A DNA stretch of 64,000 nucleotides from Mansonella perstans (taxonomy: Eukaryota; Nematoda; Chromadorea; Rhabditida; Onchocercidae): contig JBAMDO010000252.1 in the NCBI GenBank assembly GCA_037074765.1, positions 1 to 64,000 of the forward strand. The letters run 5' to 3'. Under the pieces are notes generated by a model. It saw nothing but the letters and a program-made list of their open reading frames with translations, was not told where the DNA came from and made no database searches. Each line of letters starts with the position of its first letter. Position 1 is the stretch's first letter. Below are positions 32,441 to 47,400 of the stretch, piece after piece. The position numbers and the translations under genes were made by a program.

Positions 32441-35400
32441 CTGCAAAAAAGAAGCAAAGTATGTAATTTAGAAATTCTGTTTCAAGATTTCATTTCATTT
32501 CCACTCCGGATTTCAACTGAAAATTCAAAAAAAAAAGATACCAGAGTGTGAGTAGAAGAAAAAGGACTGCAAGGACAACAAGCAGTATCATTGAAGCTTT
32601 CGACGGTGCCACATCACAAAATTCACCGGACCAACCATCACTGCATACACAAGTGATATTATTAGTTAAAGCATTGTGAACACAGTCACCATGCGAGTTG
32701 CACAGATCGCAAAGTAAAGCACCGCAAACTCGTCCTGGTTCTTCTGGATTTCCATCGACATAACCTTCCGGACAGTGACACTCGTAACCTATCGCTTTAT
32801 CAGTACACTCCGCAACACCTGGCAAATGAAGTTTTTCAAGACCAAAAATATAAAAGTGTCATGTAATTTTACATCACATAATACAGTTAAAGCATCGGAT
32901 CTTTATCTATGGTCATCAACGTCGTGGCTTGGCTTTGCGCAGAATCACTTACATTTAAGATGGTTTACGCGAGATGGACAATTTTTTCTCTCAATGTGTG
33001 ATTCTATGGGTGATCTCAAAGAAAAAGATAGCATAAATGAATTATGTGTCTCTATGTTTCTTAATTTGATAGTGAACCATTGATAGATAATTTCATAGAT
33101 TGCTTATATTTCTTTTTAAGGATACTTTTCATGCGGGAGCCAATGGCGCGAGTTCATCACCAAGATAAACTTAAGAAGTCAGTGATCATCCATCCTGGAG
33201 ATTATCCTGCTCAGTGCAACTACATCCTTAGTAGCATGGATTCAGTGCTAATAATAGCTCTCTTGAAGAGCTGTCTCATTTGTTGCGTGATCAATGCAAT
33301 GGATGTTAAAATTGAGCAGAGCCAGCGCTAATGGAAGCGTTCGAAGAAATCCAGGTATTAGCCGCAAATGACCCATAATTCAGACCTGTATAAGACAGTG
33401 GACATTACAGTTGCAACTTCTGGTGCTTTTACTCAGATGTTTGTTGCATCCAACACTTTCATGAAGTTTTGAGAAAACCCTTGCTATATGCCCTTGCTAT
33501 TCCAATTGTCTATCTCTTTGTAGATCGCGATGTCCGAGGCCTCCCCTATATTGAATTGGTGTATTGTATAGCGATGTATGGACGATATTACTTGACTTTT
33601 GGTGCAGATTGATGACGAACTTCTGTCTTCTTTATGGTGACTTCCAGATCAACGATCGATGTGAGCATCAACAAAGGGTAAATCTAGAAAACGTAATTAG
33701 GATCTTACCGCCTTTAGGAACGGCAGCGGATACAACTACCAATTTTTTGTTCAGGTCTGTTGTGATTCTTTGTAGTATAAATCTATTCACAATTTCCTTC
33801 AGAGAAAGTGCAGCAACATAACCTTGTTTCATACCATTGCTTATTAGGAAGAGCTTAAGAGCGCATTTTGCTGAGCTGATCCTTATTTTGAGGAAGGATC
33901 TTAACTGTTCCATGATTTGCCAAAAACTATTTCTAAATACAATGGAAAAGTTCTGATGAGGTCAACGAAGGCTAAATACAAAGGACTACATAGTCCTTTG
34001 TTTTCTTCTCTTGCGGTTATCTGAGAACGAATACCAAATCTGAGGTACTCCCATTCACTCTGAAGCCTTATTGACTTTCAAAAAGAAGGTCTTCGAAAAT
34101 AGCAAAAATTAAACTGCTTAAAATTGATTTTTTTTTCTGCTAGATCAAGTCATAATTTTTCTGGATGATAGTTAAAGCACCAGAAATTTGTCTATAATAA
34201 TTCCAAAGCATTTTGAATATTCTGTAAAAATCACGTGTGATGTTTGCTTTAGAATGTAATTTTACATTTCTTTTGCCATCAAGTGACTGCTACATTGCGT
34301 TTTAACACGTTTTCAGTCAGGTAATATTGACAATTAAACCTACGTATAATTCAAATTACAACCAACCTGAACAATTCGTAATTCCTAGTGCGCATTCATC
34401 GATATCACGCATTTTTAGACATAAAGTATCCTGATCAAACAGTTGTGTCCTTTTTTCACTTCTCCGGATATCTACATAACCTGGATCACATTGACATACT
34501 GCTTGATGCTCCTGATTCACACATGTCGTATTTCTTGGGCAGAAATTAACATCTGAGCAGTAATCCAGGACACAAACACTTCCGGGAATTCCATCTTTGG
34601 GTGATGCATCAGTAAACGATGGCAAGCACTCACATTTGTAGAGATGTTCCTTGAAATTGTTATATTTCAGCGGCTTTTCTATCATGAAATTTATCAATAA
34701 CAAATTGAAAATTCTATGGTAATACTTCATTTTGGATATTGGATTTTCTTTCTAATTTCATTTATTTACTATTAAATTTTGTTTGAGATTTGTTCAAAAC
34801 CAATTGAGGTAATTCAGTAGTTGAAATGAGAACAATCACTGAAATGTAATCCAACCTGATCAATACAACGAGCATTTTCAGAGCATTCATTATCCTCTTT
34901 TCTTTCACATTCATTATAACCAGTATTGGGCAAACATCGTCTTCCAGGATCTGCAGGATTTAAATCGCGATACCCTTGCCCACATTCACAACGATACGCA
35001 TTCGGCCCTAGGTTGATGCAAATTCCTTTCGGATGGCAATTATTCTACAAAAAAATAAAAATAATAATTGATAATTTATTTGTTGATTTCAATATCGTTT
35101 TACGGAGTCGCAAAAATGGTACAAAAAAGCTATATAATTACATATTTCCTCTTTTAAGAATAAAATCAAAACATTTCGCGAATTTCACCTTCCAACAAGC
35201 TTTAAATGGATCAGGCTGATAATTATTAATGTATAAGCCACTTTGACCAATCTGATGATTGTTACGATCTATAATATATCGGATAAGCATATGGTAGACA
35301 TCTGATGGTAGCCGTACTGATCCTTTTCGGAAATAAACAGTTGCATTGAACAGAATTCCTCGGTCCCATGTTGCATTAATGCTCATTGGATCCACGATTT

Positions 35401-38400
35401 CATTAACCTAAAAGTTGTTAATATTTATAAAAATTAAAGTTTTAAGCTAACTGAAGTTTTAGGCTGTTTCGGAAACATTCTTTATAGAGGAAAAAATCGG
35501 AAATCTTCATGCAAAATTTTTAAAAATTTCAGAAATATCTCACTTCAGCTGTAACAAAAGAGCTAGCTAATGCAGTATTTGGATAACACTGTCCGATGCC
35601 ACTTTCAAATCGTCTCACATATTCCTTTGTGACAGTATGTCGTGGATTTGCCAAGATATCCGTATAAACCAGTTTCTCATTATCTTTCCGTATTACCCAC
35701 AAAACGATATTCCAGGCTTCCACCGGTCTGCAAATATCAGTTGGCGATGAACGTTTCTCACCATGTGTGCAGCCGCAAAGAGATCCCGCGATACATACCT
35801 GTAACGTAGGTGAATTCAGATTTTGCACAGTGATAATCTCTAAGCAACTGAAAATTGATTAGAAACATTTAATTTATTATTTTTATCATTTCTAAAATTT
35901 TGAGACCGAAAAGAATTCGAAATACTGATTAAAATTTCATTTTACTAAGTTTATATAAACGTTTTTGAAGATTTAACCTCTCCAAGTTCAGTATTGCAAA
36001 TGCTAGCACCACATGCTTCACCACGTGGCAATTTTGGTCGGCATGGATTTAACTGATCATAGTCAGATGCTACTCGAAGCAGTCCACCACCAATGGCACC
36101 ATTGGTTCGTTGAATTGATTTTGCTAACTGATCCCATAAATTGCAAACATCAGTTGGCTTTCCAGTCGGAAGAAGTGCCACCGAAAAATTAAACAGTAAA
36201 CCATCTGGCCACGAGCTGAAAAAAAATCATCAAAGTGTTGTTCGTTAATCAATTCTTTTACGCAACCCTATAAGTCAAAAACGTAACCAAACAAAAGACA
36301 GCAAAAAAAGAAAAAAATGAGCCAAGCATAATTTTTACCAAACATTATTTGCCTTTGAATGCGTGATAAGAGATAGCAATAATAAAAAGGAAGTATGCGA
36401 CGTACCTATTAACAGTTTTCGGATGAGTAATGTAATTGACATCCGTGGTAACAAAACGTGTTCCATATGTGGTGCTACTCATTGCACGCCCAATATCTTT
36501 CGCAAACAAATGTGTTATTTCAACATATGATGCGCTATCACTACTACCATATTCGGAACTGTACGACAGTGTTGTAGTATCTTTATTAAGAACACGAATC
36601 AAGAATGGTATACGCTCGACAACTTGACAACGATCTTTTGGTGTCGCACGAGCCTCACCTGGACGACACATACATTTGACACCACCAACACAAACTTCAT
36701 TACGTTTTATTGCGCAATAATTGTTACGACCACATAGTATTCCGTCAATACGAGGCGCATCTTGCGGTAAAGATGTGGTAATTTTTTCTTTTTGGAATTC
36801 TGCAAAAATCAAACAAATTCAGTTTATTTCATTTGTATTTAATACATAAAGTAGCAATAGTTAAAAGATTTGGAAATTAATGAATAAATTAATGTATTGT
36901 AAAATTTTCCACAATTCTGAAATAAATTTAACATTTCAACAGTTTCAACATCTATATATACATATCCCTTCCTCTTATATTGCAATACACTTATTGCAAT
37001 TTTTAAATACCAATTATCACTAAGAAGTTAGAATTGTAAATTCGAAATGTTCAAAATACCAATGCAAACTCTGCCCGGTTCTTGTGTATTCGGTGAATTA
37101 TCGTAGAACCCTGCTTTACAATGACACGTGTATCCATCATCTAAATCTTCGCAAATTGCAAATTTCTTATCACATGTATTTTCGGTTGCGATTGAGCATT
37201 CGTTATAACGACATATTCGTCCAGGTTGTTCCGGTGGTGACTCATCATGATATGGTTTTTTACAACGACATTCATAACCACCTTGTAGATCAATACATTC
37301 GGCATGACGATCACAATCATTTAGGTTTGCAGATTCACATTCATTAATAACTGCAAAATTGTCAGGCTATTATAATTATCGCCAGATTTATCATCATTAT
37401 CACTGCTATTAGTATCTATTATCGTTGTTGTTACAGTGTTACATTATTGCCATGCAAATTAGTTTAGAAATTAATGAAATAAATGAGGGAAAAAGTTTTA
37501 TGTTATTCATTTGTATTGTCAACTTTAAATAACCTGACCAGGAAATCATGAAATTCATGTATTACTCGATCAGATATTCTGGACTAGATAACAAAAAATT
37601 TGCAATTCAATTTCTTAAGTACCATTGGGTTATAATACAAACAGAAAATGGAGCTCACTGCAGATCAAAAAAAGAGAAATGATTGGAAAATTATGATCGT
37701 CAATATCACTATATATTTTCCGCATATTTAAAATTTTGCAATTTCATCACTGAGATTTTTTATCCAAAGATTTTAAGTCAGTAAGCTTATCCATGTGCTA
37801 TGTCTACTCAACAGAAAAATTCTGTTACCTTTGGTTATTAATCGATATATGCAACAATTTAAATACATTTATAAAATAATAGCTATCTTAATATACAGTT
37901 AATAAAAAGGCTTCGATGCAATCCTTAAACAAAATACATTTTTTACCTTTCATCTATTTTTTTTTTAATTTTATTTTACATAAGATTTGAACGATTTTAA
38001 TATTTTGGACTTTAAATGATTCATTTTAATTTCAAATCGTATTTAATGAGTTCTAACCAAAACATTCAAATTTTTGAAGCAAAATTTGTTGGAGAACTTA
38101 CTATAAATACATGTGGTACCAGGATGCTTCGGATTACCATCATGATAACCATCACGACATCGACACTCATAACCTTCCTGTTTGTCGATGCAATCTGCGA
38201 AACGTGAACAGTTGTTTAATGACGGATTTCGACATTCATTTATTTGCTGGAAGCATTTACGTCCAGGTCTACTTGGATTTGGTGATCGATCTACGCAATT
38301 GAGAGGGCAACGACATGTGTAACCATCTGGTAAATCTTGACAAATAGCCAACGGATCACAATCATTCAGTGAACGATCCAAACACTCGTTCACCTGTTGA

Positions 38401-41400
38401 ACATTTCATACTGGATTAAATGAAAATATTGAAGTAATATATACATTTTTGATTGTTACTTTCAGCTTACAAGAACTTTCATCCGGTGGAAATCAGTGAA
38501 AACGTGAACAGCCTAATTAGTATCAACTGGAAATAACGTGTACAAACTGTCATTCGACTACTTCATGTGTAGGCAAAAAAAATTTAATAAATTTGAATAA
38601 ATAAAATTGCCATCCTAAATTGTGCAACACCTCACTTACTTCACTTAACTGAAACCTGTTCATATAAAATAAGAAAAAGATAAGCAAACCTGTTCAACGC
38701 AAATTCGTCCAGGTCGCTTAGTTTTATCTGGTGATTGATCAATGTAACCATCCCGACAACGACATGTATACTTTTCTCCAGTTTGCGTTTCACTACAAAT
38801 AGCAGCCGGATGGCAATCATTCTGATTTGCATCCAAACAAATTGGTTCGGTAAGAACGCAAACACGACCCGGTTTATTTCGAGTATCCGGTGAACGATCT
38901 ACATAACCTTGTAAACATTCACAAGTATATGTTTGCTTTCCCGTTGCACGACATGTTCCAGCTGGATGACAATCATTAAGAAGTGGATCTTGGCATGGAT
39001 GTTCTGAAACGAAATGTTTAAATATTTGAACTATTTGATTTCATTGTTGAATACTTATGAGATAAACGAAAAAATTTTTTCCCAAAAATAGTATTCACTT
39101 TTTTTAAAAAATAAAAATTATTTTTTCGTAACAATTATTTTTTTTTCAAATCCCTAGGGTTTATTTAAATTATTATTTAAAATTCGTAGGATTTGTTAAA
39201 ATTTTATGAACTTGGTGGTAATGTAACTGGCGCAGGTGGTTCGCAAACATATCCACGTTGTGTTCCATTACCCGAACGATCAACAAATCCATGTGCACAT
39301 TCGCAACGATATCCTTTTGGTTCATCATAGCAAATGGCATTACGTGAACAATTATTCAAACGTGGATCTCGACATGCACTATCTTAATATTTGTAAACAA
39401 GTATTAAATTTGATTTTGAAAAAAAAACGTAAGGGATTTCAAATTAATCGTCTAAATATTTAATTTAAAAGAAAAATAATAGAGAATTGAAAGATGATTT
39501 CAAAAGTGTTTGGAAAAATTAGAGTAAGAATACTTATATAAGTAATTTACTTCGAACACAAATTCGTCCCTTTTTTCCGGATGGTGATTGATCCATATAG
39601 CCTTGTATACAGGTACATTCATATTTATTACCACCAAGAGGTTCACATACAGCTGCTGAACTGCATTCATGATTTGGTGGACAAACTTCTGAAAATTTTC
39701 TTACTTGTTTGTAAAATTTAATTAAATTTTTGAAAATTTTTGCAAAGAGAATAGCTTGAAATGTTAAAAAATCCCGATTTTAATAAATATTCCAAAAAAA
39801 ACATTTTACCTGGTGTACCACATACTCGTCCTGGTTGTGTAAGTAAATTTGGTGATCGATCAATAAATCCATCTTTACATTCACAGGTATAACCTTCTTC
39901 CAAATCACGACATTCAGCTTGAGCACTACATGTATGTCTTCCACTTGCACATTCATCCACGAGCTATAATACATTTTAATTCATTTACTAATTAATTAAA
40001 TTACTTCGAATAATTTAGCGATAAACTTTTATTATGATAAATAAAATAGAACTTATCAAATTATTCATTAAAAGTTTCCTTAATTTTGAACTTATTTTTA
40101 ATTTACATTTAAAAGAGTTTATATTTTCATGATAAATTCTTTTCTAAAATCGTTAAAATTCTTCTTTTTCAAAAAATTTGCAGCATTCCGATTACTGAAA
40201 TGGAAAGAAAATAATTTTGTAGCAAATTTAAAAATTTTCTGAATTTGAATTTAAATTTTCAAATTTATGTTGCTTTAAAAAGCTTTAAAAAAGCAGCATA
40301 CTAATAGTGCACATTTGACTGATTTTCGCCTTATTGATCAGAAAATTGCTGAAAGCCGTCAATTAAGACATATTTTTTTCTTTCAAACTCTTTGAACTTT
40401 TTTTTAATGAAGTATATATACACACAAGTATCAATTATCATCGATATATCTTACCTCTACGCAAACACGACCCGGTCGATTAAGACGATTTGGTGATCGA
40501 TCGGTGAATCCATGAGCACATTCGCATGTAAATGCTTGTTCATTATCACGACAAATTGCATTTGGATCACAATCATGCTTGTTGGTTAAACATTCATTTT
40601 CATCTGCAGTGAAAAAGAATTTGATTTTAATTTGGATAAAATTTTTAACTTCAAATTTTACTTTATCAATTTCTATATATCCGATAACACGTGTCATTAT
40701 TATGACTAAGGTATAATTTTTAAAATTACTTACAAACTAGACATACGCGACCAGGAAATGCTGGATTTGGAGAAATATCCTTCGAATCTGTTGGACACTC
40801 ACACTGATACGAATCGGTGGTATCAGTACATTTTGCTGTCTTATCACAGTCATTTAATTTTGGATCAGAGCATCTATAATGTATTATATTTGAAATATAT
40901 TGAAATAAAGAAACTGAAAGAAGATTTACGAATTTATAAAATTTTAGATTAAATTTCAAATTTCAATATAAAAAATCTAATCACTCTTTCTAATCTATGT
41001 TCTTTAATAGTAATTATATCTAACATAATTTTGAATCTTTAAATTTTGCAAGACATACTCATTGATGAGCGCACGGCAGGCACGACCACGGAATGTTGGT
41101 GATGGTGATACATCCAGAAAGCCATCCTTACATTCACAACGATAACCATCTTCTTCATCAATACAATTTGCATTCTTATCACAGCTAGAAACCAAATTAA
41201 ATAAAAAAAATTTTACTACTTACATTTAAAATAAAAAATCTAGAATTTATAATAGAAATTGAAAATTTAAAAGAATTTATTTCAGAATATATTAAAGAAA
41301 TTATTATTATTATACCTATTAAGTTCTGTCTTTGCACATTCATTGACCATTTTTTTGCATAATCTTCCAGGACTTTCCGGTTTTCGATCCATATAACCAT

Positions 41401-44400
41401 GATTGCATTTACATTCATAACCATCTTCCTTATCAATACATACTGCATTTTGATGACAATCATTTAGATGTGGTAATTTACATTCATTAATATCTGCAAT
41501 AAAAAACAAATATTATATTATTTAATTTATCAAGTTGCTTAATCAATTAATGGAATCAGAAAAGAAAAAAGGAAAAAATCCATTCTTTGCTAATTTTGTT
41601 AATAAACTCTGCTGAAGAATAAACAAAAATCTTGGTAAAGATATAAAAAAAAAGAAAAAAATGATTAAATCCAAAAATGTAAAAATTGGAAAAATCATGA
41701 GAATGTGAAAAAGTTTCTTTGTAAGAATGTTGACAGTTGGTAAAGTTAACAAATCCTAATCGTTTATCACTGATAAATGTTTAATATCACAAAAATAATT
41801 ATTTGTGTAAATAAATACGTAAATGAAATATATACGTGGTTGGCAGACACGTCCAGGTTTATTATTGGGTGATATATCCTTGAAGCCTTGTTTACAACGA
41901 CATGTAAATGAGGTTGGCTTATCAATACAGTCTGCATTTGGATGACAATCATTCAGCTGAGGAAAGTCGCATTCATTTATCACTGTGCAAGATTTCGTTG
42001 CTTGATCACGATTATAGTTTATTGGACATGCGCATTTTGGTTGACCATTAATTAAACGGCAAACCTTTAGAAAATTTTGAAATAAATTAACCATAATTTC
42101 ATTTACTAATTATTATTATTATAAATCATTACATTATTCTTGTTATCTTCATTAATTATTGTTACCATTACGGTAATTATTCCGTGATAATTATTCTGTG
42201 CCATCAGTCAGTACTTTAAAGATAGTTAATTATAATTTTGACATTAATGATTTAATAAATGTATTGCTTATCAAACAAACTCTATGAAATAATGAAAGGA
42301 AAAATTCAAAATTCTGATGTTTTAAATTAATGGAAAAAATTATGGGGAAAAGATCTTTTTCACGGATTTTGAGAATAAAAATTGAAGCATGAAAATTGGA
42401 TTTGAAATCTACAATATGGAAGACTCACTTCGTTTAGTTCCTGTTTACATGATGAAGCACTTGCATCGATACGACATTCTGCAGGTGGTGGTGTTGGTCT
42501 TGGAACGCATAATCGTCCAGGTAATGCAACTCGATTCGGACTCTGATCGATAAATTCAGGCTTGCAATGACAAGTATAACTTTGAGATAAATCCTTACAT
42601 ACGGCATGCTCATGACAATCATGCTTTCCAAGACGGCATTCATCAATCAAAGCTGGTCGACATATTCGTCCTGGACGATTTGTGACATCCGGTGATTCAT
42701 CCACAAAATCATCTCGACATTTGCACATAAATGATTCGGCTGTGTCTATACAATCTGCATTCGGTGAACAATCATGACGATTTTCTTTACATTCATTAAT
42801 TCCTGAAACGCTTTATTATATTTCAAGTTTATTAATTAATCAATAATAAATTTCAAAACAGCACAGAACATCTGAATTTTCTGATAATTTTCTCTCTTTA
42901 TTTTTCGAAACTTACTCAATAAGCAACGTCTTCCCGGCTTTTGAGCAACATCCGGTGATACATCAATGTAACCAGTTGGACAAGCACATTCATAGGAATC
43001 CTCTGTATCTGTACATATTGCTTCCAAGGAACAATCGTTCTGTCCGGTTTGGCATTCATCAACAACTGAAACGTTTTTCGTGGACAATGTTAATAACACC
43101 AGTAAGATTTTAATTACAAGAATTTCCAAATAAAATTCAGAAATAATGGAAAATAATTTTACGCAAAGAAGGAAAACAAGGAACTGACGTCGTTTGCATT
43201 TTCGACCTGGACGATTTTGACGATCGAATGATACATCCAAATAGTTAATTGCGCAACGACATGTATAAGAATCCGGCGTATCCTCACAGATTCCGCCATC
43301 TCGAGCGCAGTCGTCAATTTTTTTGACACATTCATTTTCTACTACAAAATTCTTACATTAAAAAATTTCATCGATAACTTGTATGTTTCGGAATCTAAGA
43401 ATCCAAACTGGAGAATCCAAACTGGAACAAATAAGTGGATAGGTAATTTTTTAAGCACAAAAATTACAAATAAATTGAATTTACATGGTTTACAAAGACG
43501 TCCAGGTTTGGAAGTAATGTTCGGTGAAATATCCAAGAAACCCTGTCGACAACGACATAAGTAGCCTTCATCAGTATCGGTGCAGATAGCACGATCCGGT
43601 GAATCACAATCGTTCAATGTCGGATTATCACATTCAGGAATTACTTCAAAAAAAAAGTTACCGCATTGTAAAAATAAAATCACATATTGTGCAATCAAAA
43701 ATAACAAATTTTCTGAGAGAAAATAAAAATGTAATTGGATAACATACAGGGAATGCACACTCGCCCTGGTCGATTTGTATCCGGACTTTTATCACGATAA
43801 CCGGATGTGCAAGCGCAAACATAATCATTACCATTACGCTCAATGCATCGAGCATTTCGGTCACAATCATTGTTACCTTGTCTGCACCGATCATTTTGTC
43901 TTTCTATAAAATTTATTTAAAAATACTGGAAATTAATATATTTAATTGGCCGTTAGCCATTAACTCGCGCATGTTTTTTTAATATGAGATAGAGTGATCG
44001 CAAAAACTTTTGTTACTTACTGCTATTTATTAATTAGCAACCAAAAATTGTTGATATTTAAAATCTTCTTGAAATCTTTTGAGTATTTTTTACAGATAAT
44101 TTTTTTTCCAAAAATAACCTTTCTGACAATTTCGTCCAGGATTTCGAAGTTCATCTAAGTCTCTATAGCCTGTTTTGCAAATACATTTGTAGGAATCAGC
44201 TGTATCAATACAGATCGCATCTTTATGACAGGTATTAAGCGATGGATTCTTGCATTCATTCACAACTTCCTTGCAAACAATACCACCAAAGCTTTAAAAA
44301 ATGCTTATTAGAATAAGTAAGAATTTGTTACTAACTATAATATTGGGACCAATCAATGTCTATATTTTATATTTAGACATTCAATACTTTTTTTTTACAA

Positions 44401-47400
44401 TAGTTCCTAAACATCAATAAGTAGTAAGCTATTTGGTGACTTTATAAATGTCATATTTACCTCTGAGGATTTGGCGAAAAATCAATAAATCCTGGTTTGC
44501 AACGACAAATATATCCTTGTACCGTATCCGTACAAATAGCATTCGGTGAACATTTATGGGTACCATCTTTACATTCGTTCCTTTCAGCTACGCAAATGCG
44601 TCCCGGTTTGTTAACCAAATCCCTACTTTGATCTAAGAAACCATTCCGACAAGCACATAAATATCCATCATCCGTATCAATACAATGAGCATTTTTGTCG
44701 CAATCATTAGTACCCGAAGCACATTCATCTTGTACTACAAATCTTATAATAATTTATTATTGATACAAAAATGCTCTGACAATTAGATATTTTAGTCTTT
44801 TCTTTAATCTTTTGACTTAGAATTAAAATTTCACGGCAAAAAAATTTTCAAAAAAAAGTAGAACATTTCTAGAATTTCAAGAATGTTAAAATTTTTTTGA
44901 TTTTTCAGAATTTCATGATCACATATTTAAATAAATATGAGTAGATGCATATTAGACATATATAACTCAATTTTTTGATTTTTTAACTTCGACACATTTA
45001 GCTTACAGCAAATTCCGGTAACATGATGTCGCTTTTCGCCTTCAGAACACTGACACAAGTGATACTGTCCACTGGAATGCGGTAAGCATTTTTCACGTTT
45101 ACGAATATCGCAAGGATTCGGTGATTTTGGATCACAGGAACCTGGTACGGAGCATTCACCGGTACGCAGATTACGCTCATACCCAATAATGCATTCACAC
45201 TAACAAATAAACAAAGATCATTAAATTATATTTTACAATAAATTCCTTCATTCGGTTCCTTTTTTTCAATTTACGGAAATTGATAAATACTGTGATATAT
45301 ATTCTCTCTATCACAATTAACATTAAAATTGCATCAAATAATTTCAAGTTTTATGATTTTCAAATTTTAATGATCATTTTTTGCAAATGGAATTTAAATT
45401 AGAAAAAAAATATATATGTAACATGCAAATCACTTACATGAAAATCAGAAGCTGTACCACGTACACATTCTTCATTTGCGCCACACTGTACCTCACCATT
45501 ACGACAATCAGTATCATGGGATAATGATAAGGTTAGTTCATTTTGTCGCTTCGCACTTGCATCAATTTTATGAGTACCGACCACTAGAAATTTTTCATAT
45601 AATTTAAAATTTGGATTTCAAGCTTGATCAGAATCAGTTTGTCGTGCTGACAAGACAATCAGAAATAATTTAAAAATATTTTAAAACAAGTTTTTCTTTT
45701 TTTCACTAAAGAAATATCTCAAAATGATTGAAATAAATGAATAATAGGAAAAAAATTTTTTGATATGAATGGTATTTAATTTCAAATGTTTTTCAGATAA
45801 ATAATCTAATACACAAAAAATAACATTTGTCTAATTTTATTTTTTCGCTAATCAATAAACAAATTTATTTGCAATATTTGAATTTTGCAACAAAAACAAT
45901 TACATCTAAGACAAAGTGTTTTATTTGAAGTTTGATTCAACTTTAAAAACTAAGCCTATCTTGTCATGTTAGATTACTGTAACTGTAACTAGCAGATAAG
46001 CTTCTATAATTGTAGCATTTTTTTTTCACTTGATTACAATAAAATATGTTTATTATAGGAATATTGTGAATCACGATTACTATATAAACAAATAAAGCAA
46101 TAACTTAAGGTTCAGTTTGATCCTCAATTTTTCTCTAGGAACAAGGCATACCAAATTTCTTCAAAATTAATTACATAAGAACACATAAATGAGCCAAGTA
46201 ATTTGGGTCTACTTGAACTATTTTTAAACGATACTTTTTAATACGTTAAAGGAATAGAAATATTGCGAATCACAACGAGGACTTACTTTCTTGACAAAAC
46301 TGAAATAACTTTGTACTATAGAATGGTGTAAAATCTTTTAATTTAATTGATCTTTAAAGGATAGTCAAGTGCTTGTGTACAATATCGATGTATTTTAAAG
46401 AACTTCGAGTTAGTCATTGATATATATCAAACCTTTAACGTCTTGGATCTATAAACAATCTCTTACCGCATAAAAGATCACAGGAATAAACATTTAATTC
46501 ATTCATTCAACATTCACTCTATTTCACTTATTCGATTAGTAGGACGCTTAACGTACAAATTTAACAACCCGAAGATTTACTCTTAATTGCATTTTTAACT
46601 CTCGTCACTAATGAACCTTCGGTTTCTGCCAAATACGATTTCATCGTCAAATCCCGGCAAAAACCTCACAACAAATTTGAAACTTATTGGGAAAGTTCTA
46701 ACAAAAGTTTGGAAATATTCCCAATCTAGATTATAAAAATACTTCCACTCTTTAAAGCTTTATTATAATTTTTAAAAATACAACTTACTGCATATTCCGG
46801 ATCGCTGATCACGCGAGTAACCGTCTGGACAAACGCAAAGATAATTTGAAAATGGTGCAACCACACATATTTCTGGATGTGGGCATGATGTGGGCAAATC
46901 TGGATTACACTGATTACCGCCACAACGTCGCGTGCTTGGATGTCGCTGAAATCCTTCCGGACAAATGCACTGCGCAGAACCGTTAACCTTAAGAATGAAA
47001 ATTCGATAAATTTAAATCAAGAAAACTATTACTGGAATTTTAAAAGTCTGAAACTGAAACAATGAGAAAAGAGAACTTTGAAAAATCGGACCTGTGTGCA
47101 AATTTCATTCAGTACACGATCACAACCAGTTTGTGTTGCTGGATTACATCCAACAGATGGGCGCGGTTTCGGTTCTGGTGATGGACATGCAGCTTTCTGA
47201 ATTAGGGATCGTAATCGAGTATCCAAATCCTTGAATTTATCCACGCGGAACCATCGCAATGGTGAACCTGCTATTGATTCTAATTCCGATCCTAGGACGT
47301 GATCCGTTACACCAACCGAAAACATATTGATACGTGATTTACGAGCATTTATAGCAGGTTCTGTAACATTATCTTGACTACGACCATCAGTAATGACGAT

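Noticed and set aside
33564..33821. Plus-strand frames in the 33-34 kb intron as host genes
   Set aside because: The minus strand carries LINE reverse transcriptase text there, and the plus frames are short and unlike any family I know.
37084..37347. Plus-strand histidine-rich frames opposite EGF exons (also 39,236, 50,205 and 61,243)
   Set aside because: They are the complement of EGF codons. The minus strand has the cysteine pattern and correct splice sites.
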